Made by a program: the position numbers and the translations under genes. 64,000 bases of DNA from Trichostrongylus colubriformis (lineage: Eukaryota; Nematoda; Chromadorea; Rhabditida; Trichostrongylidae): NCBI GenBank assembly GCA_963978905.1, contig OZ022259.1, forward strand, positions 46,394,727-46,458,726, read 5' to 3'. Below, piece after piece: positions 25,701 to 35,776 of the stretch (the stretch's first letter is position 1; every line of letters starts with the position of its first letter). The notes beneath the pieces were generated by a model. It saw only the letters and a list, made by a program, of their open reading frames with translations, was not told where the DNA came from and made no database searches.

Positions 25701-28700
25701 CGGTGTCTTTAAGCAGCCGTCACTGACACGGGGAGTAACGCAGAGTGCGATCTTTGCGTGTCTGCCCGAATTCTGCATCTATCAGACCTCACTATGCCCA
25801 CCTCGAGTTGCCGGCGTCAGCGCCGCAGAGTATAGAGGGCCCTCTAACAAGGGAAGGTATTTTACTTCCCATGGAACTTTGAAATGAGACCTAGAGGGAT
25901 CGATAGAGCGTCGAACGCTAATTATAACTGTGAAAACCAAAATTGCCAAATGGCATCCTGAAGCGTGTTACGAGGGGTCAAAGTTTGTCTGTGAAATTTC
26001 AATGGCGAGGCGCTTCGTCATTAGCATGACTAGCGCAGAGCCGGTAACGGACAAGAACAAAATGACCTAAACATACCTACCACACTTGCCCATCACACTA
26101 AACGCACGTAACAAGCGCCAAATAAGAGCATTTGCGGGGCAAGGGTCAACGACTACTCCTTTGTTAAATGGGTTGCCAGCCAATAACCAATCAATTTTTC
26201 CGAGATTTGGTCAAATTCTCAAATTGGCTGAAAAATTTTCCCATAGGGTAATTTGATCCCCTGAACACAAGAATCATACTGGTGTTGCGTGAAAACGTAT
26301 GGCTCGCGCGTTATGGGTTCCCAAACATACCATTAAATGGTATTACTCTTTTTTTCAGAAAAACCTTCATAACTTTATTCAGGTAATTGCTTACAGATTC
26401 CGAATACAGATTTGAGATCAACATTTAAAAGCGCGTACAGTGGTATGTGTCACATTGCAAATGGCCGTTTCGACAAACCGTCTGATGGCAAAGTGCCTCG
26501 CCCATGAGGTATCACAGGCAAACTTTGACTCCTTGTAACTCGCTTCAGGATGCCATTTGGCAATTTTGGTTTCCACAGTTACAATCAGTGTTCGAAGCTC
26601 TATCGATCCCCCCGGGTCTCATTTCAAAGTTCCATGCGAAGTAAAATACCTTCCCTTGTAAGAGGAGGGTCATTGTGCGCAAGGTTACCTCAGACACCCG
26701 CACATCCGCACGAAGCAGTAATCGGAGTATAAGTTATGTAAAGAGAAAGAAGGTAGAAGCGATAAATGATATCCTAGGAAAAGCGTCATGCAAAGCAGGA
26801 ATCGTTGAAGAAAGGATAGCGAAAATCAATACGAAAAATAAATGGAAAATAAGATGGACCAATAAGTGAGAGAGCTGGGCTAGAAACCGTCCTCCTCCCC
26901 TCTTCATGCGTCTTATGACAAAATTTTGCATGTGTTTAGGAAAGCCGCTAATGGCAGCGAGAGAAAACTGGCATACAGCCAACCTACTGATATGCCAGCG
27001 AGCGTTTCATCTCTGCGCTCACTCAATTCATTCACAAACCACCTCCCTCTCCCATTGATTCGGTTGATCAATTGTCAAGTACAAAGTATTACGTACCACT
27101 CATATTACAGAGAAAATGAAGAAAAATCATGATGCTGAGTTATGGGCAAAATCCCTGGTCTCCGATGAGACTCGAACCTCCACGCCATGCTTTTCGAGCA
27201 TACATATGTATATTGCACTAGCGACGAGTGTGTGCCATCAAGACAAGAAAATCGCGTTGCGGCATCCGGAGCGCGATGCGATGGGGCGAGCTAAATGAGA
27301 TATATTATTAGGTGTGTGCAGAATAAATGGCCGAAACGGACCACTTTTTCCAAAACACCATAACTTCGCTCAGACGCAACTTTATTTGTCAAAATCAAAA
27401 CCATTCGAATTTGTACATTTGCCAACGATCTGGTAAAGAAAATATGCCATCATGATAAAATTCTGGATTGCGAAAATTAATAAAGTCGACAATGGCATTT
27501 CCAACCTGCATCGTATCGGCGAACTCCTTCTGACGCAGGTTTGCATCTAGAACTCGGAGAAGGTGGTCATCCGTTGGTGGTCTGGGGAATAAAGGGGACA
27601 AGGGAAAGACTTGCGAAGTGTGGGGTTTTACGTTGTTTTGCGCACCTGGCAAAAGCTGATGCAGTGAGGCATCCAGACTCTCCCTCACCCCTCTTATTCC
27701 TCAAACCTATCCACAACGAAATACCACTTTTTCCAGCTTCGATGCAAACCTGCGTCCGAAGAAATTCGCCGATACTATGCAGGGTAAAAATGCCATTCCT
27801 GACTTTATTATTTCTCGCAATCCAGGAGTTGATCGTGATGGCAGATTTTCTTCACCAGATCGTTGGCAAACTTGTGTAGATTCGAATGGTTTCTATTTCG
27901 ACAAATAAAGTTGTGTCTGAGCGAAATTATGGCCAGTTATGTTTTGGCCATTTATTCTGCACCCACCTAATAGTTGGTCGCTGAAGCGTTGACCGTGTAC
28001 TACACTAGACGTTATCGTTTCAGGAACCAACAAATATGGCGCATTTAGCTCGCACCCACGTCGCTGCGGCGCCCATAAGCGGTCATACCACACTCCACTA
28101 GCGAGACCTCACCCACACACCATTACCCAACTGCTGAGTGGTATATTTAATGTAGCTAATCAGCTATTACGTATAACGCCTATCTTGCAAAACGTGTTGT
28201 GCCCCTTTGGCCAATATCGGCATCGAGCCGTGAAGCTAAACGTAAGCAGATATTGTTTTTTTTTTTTTGATTTGGCTAATTGCTGACTATTGTAGCAGCT
28301 CGCAATGGGAAAATTGTAAGCAGTGGTGAAAAGGGTGAAAACACCTCAACGAATAAGCACATATGCGCAGGAAGCACGATGTGGTTTCCAAAGCTCACCG
28401 TTTAGAATGTTTAACGTCTGTCAATGAAACGGAGCACACTCAACGTTTTGGAGTATTAAATTACATTTTAGAAATTGGAAGGACCCATTTTGGAAGATCA
28501 GAAATCCGGCAAGTACCATGTGCTATTGGGCATACGTGAAAAATATGTGTACAATGAGTTCCCATTGTTTTTCTATTACAGAGCCGGCATCTCGAATTAC
28601 CATGTTAGTATTCTCCAGCTTCTCTCATCTTGCAACCTCGGCATTGTTAGGAGTTGTTAATTAGTTCGTGCCTTTCGAGGTTGAATGGTGGAACGTGTAT

Positions 28701-31442
28701 TAAATTGGCCTGACGTTTTGACTGAATCGTCGTCTTCAGAGGCCTGAACGTGGTGCAAGGTTTACATTTGGGACTCTAAACCACCGAGCGCTTCATCTTC
28801 CCTAGCAGTCCCGACATCGTGTCGGGACCACACAGAGAAACTCCAGCAACACGAAGAAATAAACTCACCCTGAGGTTCCACCTATAGAGCGGAAAAACCC
28901 GCAACTGCACTTTGGCGACAACCAGTAGCAAGTGAAGCACATTCGCCGTTTCCGATATAGAAGTACTTGGGAGACGCACGTAATGTGTTATCGCTACATT
29001 CTACAGCTCGCAGTGTGGTATGAACGGCGACAATTCACTGGTTATTGATGGACGCTCATCTCGGCTGTTCATTCTTGGATTCTTCACAGAAATCCAAAAC
29101 GCTTCTAATGCTTTTCTGGCAGACATTTCCGTCTCATGCGCCAACACCGTGCACTTGATTTCGAATTGAACGCCATCATGCTCCTCTACTTTGTGTCTCC
29201 CAAGAGCTGTTGTGAGGGTACCGCGTCTAATACTAGCTAGATGTTCCTTGACTCGAATTGCTAGAACTCTCCCCGTCTCTCCTATATAAGTAGAGCTACA
29301 AGCCCGACACTCAATTTGATAGATCACTCCACTATACATACAATCTCCTGCCTTGCCGCGTGGGCAGATAGCACAATTATCTGATAAGCAATGCCTATCA
29401 TAGAGTCTGTTGCGACCAGTTGCTTTTTAAGATTTTCATTAGGAATGTTCACTGACTGAACATCGTCTTGCAACTGTGCTCTTCTAATACTCTTTTGAAT
29501 GGCAGAGCTCACCTTGTCAGATATTAAGGGAAGACAGAGGGGTAATTTTGGTCGACGCGGTACATCTTGTGGGGCGACACGTCGTCTTCGTGATCCTGGT
29601 GCCGCATAGCCATTGGCAATGGCTATTTCTGTAGCCAGCTGACGTGATTCATGTCGTTCAACATCATCTGTGCACATCGCCATAGCCGTTTTGAAGATGT
29701 TGTCGACAACCGCACACAAAGTAGAGGAGCACTATGGCGTTCACATCGAAATCAAGTGCACGGTGTTGGCGCATGAGACGGAAATGTCTGCTAGAAAAGC
29801 ATTAGAAGCGTTCTGGATTTCTGTGAAGAATCCAAGTATGAACAGCCGAGATGAGCGTCCGTCAATAACCAGTGAATTGTCGCCGTTCATACCACACTGC
29901 GAGCTGTAGAATGTAGCGATAACACATTACGTGCGTCTCCCAAGTATTTCCATATGGGGACAACGAATGTGCTTCACTCGCTACTGGTTGTCGCCAGAGT
30001 GCGGTAGCGGGTTTTCCGCTCTATAGGTGGAACTTCAGGGTGAGTTTATTTCCTTGTGTTGCTGGAGTTTCTCTGTGAGGTCCCGACACGATGTCGGAAC
30101 CGCTAGGGAAGATGAAGCGCTTGGTGGTTTAGAGTCCCAAATGTTAATCTTGCACCACATTCAGGCCTCTGAAGACGACGATTCAGTCGAAACGTCAGGC
30201 CAATTTAATACACGTTCCACCATTCAACCTCGAAAGGCAGAAACTAATTGACAACTCACACTATCAAGTTAGTATTCATCTATTACATGAACCGTTTACT
30301 TCCTGTCTGTTTGTCTGTTTGTTCTTTTGTTTATCTGTTTGTCAGTTTGTCACTGCGTCAGTGTGGGGTCTGTCACTAGTCCGTGACGTATTTATGTGTA
30401 TCTGTGGGTAACTTAGTGGTGATGATTAAGGAAAGGATTGGTACACAGATACTAAACGAAACTTTGAGAGATCAACTGGTTGTGCACACTCCTCATACCA
30501 CTATATCTAGGGGTGTATATCGTTAGGACAGAAACGTCGCGTGGTCGTGTTCGGCACGCGACGGGATGGTGCGAGCTATGCGCGCCGCATTAGTTGAGTC
30601 TTGAAGCGATTACGCCTAGAATGAGGCGTAGAGCACCGTCATCCTTTCAAGACCCATCAGATACGGCGCGCATAGTTCGCACCTTCTCGTCGCGCGCCAA
30701 ACACGGCCACGCGACGTTTCTGTCCTAGCGATATACACCCCTATATCTAGCGATACCAAAAGAATCTGACGGGGCGTCAGCACTTTGACAGGATGCGTAA
30801 TGCGCGGCAAAGGTAGGAGAACCCGAACTCTGAAGCTTCACGCAGAACGGAAAGGCATCTGACGATATTTCTTAACCGATATTGCATGTCTTCATTCGAT
30901 TCTCGCTTTTTTTCGCCGACTGCGTCCTTGCCAAAACAAAAAGCTCTAGCAGAGAGGGATGTAGGAGATGAATATGTAGGAGGGTGTATTCACATCTACA
31001 GCACCATTTCAGACCAACTGAAGGAGACTCCCCTACTTCCCCCTCCCTTCCCCCGCCCCCACAATTTCAAATTTTTTAGCAGTGACAGGCTTCTTCCAGC
31101 TTCTTGGTGTATAAAGAAGGCATTTTGCTGAGCGGCAATCACGGGAAGAGACGAATTTATAGAGAGAAACCAAACAAACAAACAAAAACGTTCAGAAAGA
31201 CAGACAGATATACAAACAAACAAACTAAAGCGGACAGACAGACAACCACACAAACAACGAGAGGCAGACAGAGCCTGAGTTGTTGAATATGTTGTTTGTG
31301 AGAAGGAGAATACAACGTGTGTCTAACTATTATATATTCAATATTTTAAGTACCTGCAGTATAACAGCAATCCATATCTGCTGAAGGATGAAGGATGGTT
31401 GATAGGAAACCTGACTATCACCGTCAATGGAAGGACAGTAAT
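16753..31442 (+). CDS. Unidentified host gene, four consecutive exons (partial)
   Basis: Four exons with good splice sites and compatible phases: 16753-16921 (1 nt then 56 codons, donor GTAAGT), 28164-28241 (26 codons, phase 0/0, donor GTAAGC), 28472-28603 (44 codons, phase 0/0, donor GTTAGT) and 31360-31442 (27 codons plus 2 nt, donor GTAAGT). The encoded segment is rich in aromatic residues with few charged runs. Recognisable stretches are FPETLHNPTGFGMQWSG, GKYHVLLGIREKYVYNEF, PLFFYYRAGISNYH and GWLIGNLTITVNGRTV, the last with an NLT glycosylation sequon. I do not recognise the family. It reads like an extracellular or lumenal region, which is inference. Introns are 11.2 kb (mariner nest, TTAA element, TIR element), 230 bp, and 2.8 kb (Penelope-like dimer, hAT-like MITE). 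Both ends are missing: the first exon needs 2 nt from an upstream exon and the last leaves 2 nt over. Confidence 0.62.
17390..18000 (+). pseudogene. Mariner transposase relic
   Basis: Fragments in three frames. The catalytic first-strand Asp region is lost to frameshifts; FQHDN retains the second Asp. Interrupted at the 3' end by the palindrome at 17995. Confidence 0.7.
18559..19043. mobile_element. TA-target MITE (485 bp)
   Basis: About 170-bp inverted repeats starting YAGGCAAGTTAGYTAATTTG, TA on both sides (18557-18558 and 19044-19045). Non-coding. Shares its right TA with the Tc1-like element. Confidence 0.82.
19046..20597 (+). mobile_element. Tc1-like transposon with IR/DR ends, inactive
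   Basis: Inverted repeats of about 210 bp beginning CACTGCGGTGCATAATGATA, TA at 19044-19045 and 20598-20599. Each inverted repeat holds two direct copies of GTGCAWAATGATAAAGCCAC, at its outer and inner ends, the IR/DR arrangement of Tc3/Sleeping Beauty-type elements. It encodes one transposase pseudogene. Confidence 0.88.
19333..20338 (+). pseudogene. Tc1/Tc3-like transposase, frameshifted
   Basis: The N-terminal helix-turn-helix domain is intact in 19333-19752 (LSDFEKSQIVAKKSGGI). After several frameshifts the C-terminal part is recognisable: LVFMQDKGTARAQ (second Asp), then SPDLNPMENVWRFMV-type residues across a frame break (third acidic residue Glu, DD34E class), and a C-terminal tail to 20338. 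Confidence 0.8.
21452..22286. mobile_element. Palindromic MITE with central insertion
   Basis: Copy of the AAAGGAATCGTSCACGG family. Left arm 21452-21693 (242 bp) and right arm 22044-22286 (243 bp) flank a 350-bp Penelope-related palindrome. Other copies of the family are at 2600, 16083, 35777, 47212, 48983, 54516 and 63311. Confidence 0.75.
21694..22043. mobile_element. Penelope-related inverted terminal unit
   Basis: Palindrome starting GATTACAATNTNCTGTTATG. Each arm holds a terminal motif with GGAAGACGATCTGGTCGAAAC and a CCACTACACCACC block like those of the Penelope-like dimer at 28655. No coding sequence remains. Confidence 0.55.
22313..22800 (+). pseudogene. Mariner transposase relic
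   Basis: Frame 22313-22597 holds CDNARSHVVHTTLTKYT (second Asp) and ETLPHPPYYLP; frame 22615-22790 continues the C terminus (HLKRFLRAEYFNTQY). Stops and a frameshift separate them. No TIRs seen. Confidence 0.7.
22801..23884. other. No gene seen
   Basis: A 30-bp block (CAATGCGTCCCA..GGGATGCA) is repeated at 23335 and 23796. Otherwise unassigned. Confidence 0.3.
23889..25708. mobile_element. TTAA-target element carrying a foldback insertion
   Basis: TTAA at 23885-23888 and 25709-25712; ends AGGAACCGGAAGGGGTCC and, inverted, AGACACCGGAAGGGGGTA. Subtracting the foldback element at 24137-25500 leaves about 454 bp, matching the 457-bp sibling in the gypsy gag. The sibling carries the uninterrupted site. 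Non-coding. Confidence 0.87.
24137..25500. mobile_element. Foldback element, 1.36 kb, TA target
   Basis: Long imperfect palindrome: left arm to about 24811, 11-bp loop, right arm from about 24823. Ends read TTGGGTTGARGAATAAG with TA at 24135-24136 and 25501-25502. The arms contain repeated GATAGAGCTTTTT/TCTACAA modules. No coding capacity. A relative with a tRNA-like centre lies at 49286-50365. Confidence 0.82.
25843..26664. mobile_element. Long-TIR element, uninterrupted copy
   Basis: About 150-bp inverted repeats at 25843-26010 and 26490-26664, starting TCTAACAAGGGAAGGTATTT. The interior (GGGTTGCCAGCC at about 26170) is the empty site used by the gypsy-like element in the sister copy. No ORF of note. 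Confidence 0.78.
26665..27120. other. No gene seen
   Basis: Unassigned, within the long intron of the plus-strand gene. Confidence 0.3.
27128..27230 (-). other. Degenerate tRNA-like sequence
   Basis: Reverse complement carries an anticodon-arm-like TATGCTCGAAAAGCATG, a GGTTCGAGTC B box and a 3' flank TTTTGCCCATAACTCAGCAT that matches the flank of the tRNA-like sequence at 49902. Stems are broken; it is a decayed copy. Confidence 0.45.
27308..27970. mobile_element. Mariner inverted 3'-end dimer
   Basis: Ends TTAGGTGKGTGCAGAATAAA in inverted orientation, TA at 27306-27307 and 27971-27972. Both halves encode the C terminus of the same mariner transposase: minus strand 27395-27688 (LRQKEFADTMQVGNAIVDF) and plus strand about 27690-27880. 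The N-terminal half is absent. Confidence 0.75.
28655..30258. mobile_element. Penelope-like element, inverted dimer
   Basis: 540-bp arms (28655-29195 and 29719-30258) in inverted orientation around a 0.52-kb spacer. Outer ends share TTTCGAGGTTGAATGGTGGAA. The minus strand of the left arm plus spacer encodes RT C-terminal and GIY-YIG parts; the right arm carries only the GIY-YIG C terminus. Sits in an intron of the unidentified plus-strand gene. Confidence 0.8.
29001..29719 (-). pseudogene. Penelope-like RT C terminus and GIY-YIG endonuclease
   Basis: Frame 29324-29719 resembles the end of a Penelope-type reverse transcriptase (KLPLCLPLISDKVSSAI). Frame 29001-29339 is the endonuclease domain: GVIYQIECRACSSTYIGETG with the VIY..YIG signature, then RVKEHL. 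The upstream palm domain is missing. The duplicate at 29730-29909 on the plus strand repeats the endonuclease C terminus. Confidence 0.8.
30510..30741. mobile_element. hAT-like MITE (232 bp)
   Basis: TIR GGGGTGTATATCGTTAGGAC, perfect 8-bp duplication TATATCTA at 30502-30509 and 30742-30749. The eight-base target is a hAT hallmark. Palindromic, non-coding. Confidence 0.8.
30742..31359. other. Intronic, low-complexity
   Basis: Contains C-rich and (CAAA)n/(GACA)n tracts at 31020-31270; no gene. Confidence 0.4.
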
Positions 31443-31973
31443 GTAAGTATGAGAAGTTTTCATTTACAAGTTCCCATCAATAATGTCAGAAGCAAAATTC
31501 TATCCTTTCTTTCCATTTATGACTTCTGCAAGAGGGAACATGATAACAAAAAGCCTGGAACATACACTACATCGCCGTCTATGATGCGCTAAAGGGAGTC
31601 TGATGGGTGAAAATTATCAACAAGGGCCGCACAAAAGGTATAGGATCAAGCACTGGGCTGTACTGTTGAGCGCTAGAGTCGGGAAGTGCTGTCGATACTC
31701 TTTTAGTTCTGAGATTAGAGAGCATTAGATTAAGGTGATAAAGGGTCTCCCTACCATAAACAAGAGCCGGTGTTCATCCTCTAATTAAGTTAAAGATGAA
31801 GTATTGGAGTCCTTTGTGAGGATGCAGTGAATTCTAGTTCCATTCAGAAGTGTGATGGCGGATAAACGAGGTTTGGTCTATTCTATGACTTGTGGGGGCC
31901 AGCTGATGTCGAAGTCAACCTTTTCTTCTTCCAGATGAGTTTGGCACTAATTCACCTACCCCTACCCGGGAAA

Positions 31974-32006
31974 GATGCTCGCCCAGGGTTGGCCTGGACG
32001 AGCATC
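31974..32006. other. 33-bp hairpin
   Basis: GATGCTCG..CCAGG and its inverse CCTGG..CGAGCATC around a short loop; strong stem with two mismatches. Lies after a TTCTTCCAG acceptor-like site. Function unknown. Confidence 0.5.
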
Positions 32007-32517
32007 GATGCAGAATTTGATCTCTGCCATAAGAACGCGAGTGCGCGCCACCTATTCCTGCGATACAACCTCCGCCCCAGCTTTATAATAGCAGTACTAT
32101 ATCAAATAACGTGACGACGCTTGAGATAGGGTCCACCTCAGGAGCAGGAAGAATGAAATTCATGTCATGTAGCCCATGCATTTCACCTCGCACAATTTAC
32201 TGGCGCAAACAGGTGGAGTGAGGTGCCCATTGAGCCGATGATGAACAGAAGTCTAAAACAGAAATTGGGGCGCACATATGTGCTATGGAGATAGCACACT
32301 AAAGAGGGTTTCTGAAAGGAGGAGAATTTCCAGCTTCCGGGAAGTAAGGAGTTCCCATAAATATGTTCCACTTCTGCTACAGAACGAATCCTTAAAATTT
32401 TTCACAGCAAAAAAAAACTTGATTCACCTTCTACGAAACTCCATCGCTCAAGTATTGGTAGATGGCTTACAATTTTCACCATAGCCTAGCAGCAGAAACA
32501 TCTAATTCTGTACCTAC

Positions 32518-32669
32518 ACCATTCTGCTCATCCTCCAAGTCGAAGGACCACATGACTAGTTGATCTCCAACTTTAACAAATTTATGGGCCTTCAAAATCA
32601 CACAGAGATTGTCCAAAATGATGAAAACCAGACCTCGATTCAATTCATGGGTTTTTGAAATACTTCTTC
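32518..32669 (-). CDS. Candidate internal exon, unknown protein
   Basis: A 152-bp open segment lies between a CTAGTAG acceptor and a GTAGGTAC donor, giving 2 nt plus exactly 50 codons. The peptide contains THELNRGLVFIILDN, LKAHKFVKVGDQLVMW and SFDLEDEQNG, a composition typical of a folded globular domain rather than repeat translation. I cannot name the family. It is opposite in strand to the gene ending its visible exons at 31442, so it would belong to a convergent neighbour. No partner exon was found close by, because a large repeat begins at about 32773. Confidence 0.42.
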
Positions 32670-32772
32670 CTACTAGTATTTTGTATTTCAACTTGCGAAG
32701 TCAATTTTACGTCGATTATGTTCAAAAAGAAGTTGCTCAGTCTTTTCGTGCATTGTTCAGAGTATGTCATAC

Positions 32773-34806
32773 CAGGTGGCGGGCGCACGTTACTGCGCGC
32801 GATCTATGGCGATATTGTGCTAAATGGGTTTGATCGGCACGACCACAGTTGTGTATGCAATTAAGTGGAAATTTTTTCCTTTTCTTTCAGCTGAGCCATT
32901 GGTTTTGAAAAAAAGCAGAGAGGATGGCGTGATAAAAAAGCGTTTCGGTGTTAATGACAGCATCAGGAATAATGTGGGTAATGAGTAATCCCTAAAAAAA
33001 GTCACTTACATGAAAACTGTAGGTTCAAGAAGGCCATCTGTGGTGAAAAAACGCGCCTCCGAGCTGCAGAAATGGCGCAACAGATAACACCTGACACCTT
33101 GGATGACCCACACCATCCTAGGGTCGACTTTGCCGAAGAAGGACTGAGATATACAATAATGAGCGTGATAGCAGAATGATATCTATCGTCTCGTATTGAG
33201 GTCGTATTGATCGGGGCCGTATTGATCGAAATGCCGTGGTGTTGACGTGTAAGCTTTCGTGGTAAACTCGTCCACCTGGCAGTATAAAGATTGGAAGGAA
33301 TGAAACAATCGAATTACCCCTAACGCTGTTTTTAATATACTTCAGCCACTTTGCATCGAATCCATTTTTGACGTCATCGAGATGAATCACGCGCAGTAGT
33401 GTGCGCCAGCCAACTGGTTTAGGTCATCATTGGGAGTTTGGATAGTTTAGGGATCGATAGTTTTGTATTTGATTGCATCGATTGGTAACGATTTGTTCAC
33501 TTGCTGAGCATCTAATTCCTACACATTGATGGTAGATCCATATCCCGATTATCGATGTTTATCGTTTTCGTGAACATGCTTCACTATTCGGAATCTTGCA
33601 TAGTCTAGCGATCGATACCCAGTGCTGCTGCCAGTACCGCATTAGATAATGATTCCGAATGAATCGTTTGCTTTGCTATTACAAATATAGGTGGTATCAT
33701 GATTATCAATGTAGATCGCAGTAACAAAAGAATTGCACCATTTTTTGGAACGCTATTCAGCGGTCGATACATCGGCCAGTGATATCAGAACATAAACAGA
33801 ATATGCTCCCCAATGTCAATGAGCATCAGACGCTGTTGCTAAAGCGGTCGTGTAGAAGTAGCAAGCGTTGTGACGAATTCCATCCCATCCAATTTTTAGG
33901 GTTTTTATCAGCCACTGTAAGCCGTTATCAGTTCCATTGAGGGCCCTGTACACAACAATACCATTGAGGTCCCCGTACCCTACAATGCCTGCGAATGTGA
34001 ACATTCCACTGCTAGCCGCAAAAGTGAACCGTTTCCCTTCTCACGCTCCTTATCGACTCTCATCAACCATTATCAGTTCATATTACCCACTACTGATGTC
34101 GGTTCCACCTTGCTGAACACCTATGAGTGTCAGCGCTCTAGGATCAATGCGAAGCAAAACGAATTCGACGGCTCTAGCCTTTTTACGCTCATTATCAAAT
34201 CTTATCAACCGCTATGAAGCTGGATCACCCACTCAATGACCCCGCTCGACCCTTCCAAACACCTACGAGTGTCGGCGCTCTGAGATCAATGTGAAAGGCG
34301 AAACGGATTTGGCGATATTCGCCTTTTGAAGCTCCTCATCGAATATCAAACGCTATCATGGATCGTCCACCATTAGTGTCCTCGTCCCATCCCTAAAAAC
34401 ATCTTTGAGTGTCGGCGCTCCAGGATCAATGCGAACAACGAAACGGATTCGACGACTCTAGCTTTTGAGAGCTCCCTATCGATTCTTATCAAACACTATC
34501 AATGCGGGTCACCGACCATTCACGTTCGCGTTCCACCCTGCTAAACACCTATGAGTCTTAGCGCACTTGGATCAACGCGAAAGGCAAAACGGATTTGGCA
34601 ACATTTTCCTTCCAAGGCTCCTTATCAGCCCTTATCAATTGCTATCAGTTTCGGTCCACCACATGGTCCCTCTACCACCCTCTATATCACCTGTGAAATT
34701 CAGCGTCCCAGCTTTGCTGCGACGCGAGATATGAATTTCGTGACAGACAGACGGACACACACACAAACACACACAGCCATACTAAGCGAATTATATATAG
34801 TCGGAT
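32773..34806 (+). repeat. Tandem-monomer repeat family 2, copy C
   Basis: Full copy from CCAGGTGGCGGGCGCACG to TTATATATAGTCGGAT. A 371-bp TIR element is inserted at 32958-33328; comparison with copy A (about 3440) gives the uninterrupted site. Confidence 0.65.
32958..33328. mobile_element. Small TIR element, copy inside repeat family 2
   Basis: 371 bp with ends CAGCATCAGGAATAATGTGG and inverse CAGCGTTAGGGGTAATTCG; matches 1159-1527 along its length. Confidence 0.6.
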
Positions 34807-35776
34807 GTTGTTCAATTCCTTCAGAGAAACAGCCACTCAAATTTTTGTAAAATGAATATTTCTCTAGATGGGACTCTGCCTGTCGGTATTGACAACTACG
34901 CTCATTTTCTTAATTCTCCATGAAAGTATTTGATATCACGGAGCTTAGTCATAACTTCCTTCTTTCGAAGGAGAGTGTTCACGCGCGCAATGGGCATATG
35001 TCACATGTGAGACATGCGCATAAAAGGGCACAGGCGTCAATGTGTTAAAGGCTGTGCTTCGCTATCGACACAAAATTTTGGGAGTGGAATCAAATTTCGC
35101 TGAGTCACGCTTAAACATAAGATTTTCTTTGATTTTTTATCTACTATTGAGCACGGTTTGTCGAATAGTGAAGAAGTACAGGTGAATTTCTTGGCAGTAT
35201 CTGGGACAGGCATCATTCACGACTGAAGAATCCGGAAACCGATTTCGTAAAAAGATAGAGTCGAAAAGATTGGAACTGAAATTTGCCCCCCCCCCCCTCT
35301 GTTGCGTTTTGTCTGATCGTCCTTTTGATTGAAAGCTCGCCTACCGATCTTACAGACACTACCTCATTGAGGACAGATTTGGAAACAAATTTAATCATTT
35401 TGGCTCTACGCTACGATGATTGTTTGAACCACAGTATTGTCAATTAGCGCAAAGCGCGAGTGTGAGTATAACGAAAAAGCTCTACGCATTCACCTCTCAA
35501 ACATAAGGTGAAACAAAGCGGCGTGATATTCCATAATTCAGAAGCATTGTGGACTCATCGAAAACCTGCTATGAATCGGAGAGGTGGATTCCAGGGAATG
35601 GAATTTATCTATATAAAGAAGGCAAATGGAAGACCATGTACTATTTCCCCCATTTTTACCCCCAGGTTCTGTCTTGATACCTCAATAAACATTTTCACTT
35701 GTTCCTTGTGATCCTCGCTATGGATAAGATTGTTAGCGGCCGCAAATGTCAATAAACTGACAGTGAGATAAGCACT
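34807..35776. other. No gene seen
   Basis: Unassigned; C10 run near 35287. Confidence 0.3.

Noticed and set aside
27395..27688. Functional transposase or domesticated gene
   Set aside because: Only the C-terminal end is present, in an inverted dimer, without the catalytic core.
30886..31286. ORFs around the CAAA/GACA tracts
   Set aside because: Low-complexity composition on both strands, no motifs.
35036..35050. Additional TTAA-element end at AATGTGTTAAAGG
   Set aside because: Only the target-like flank matches; the ACCGGAAGGGG terminal sequence is absent.
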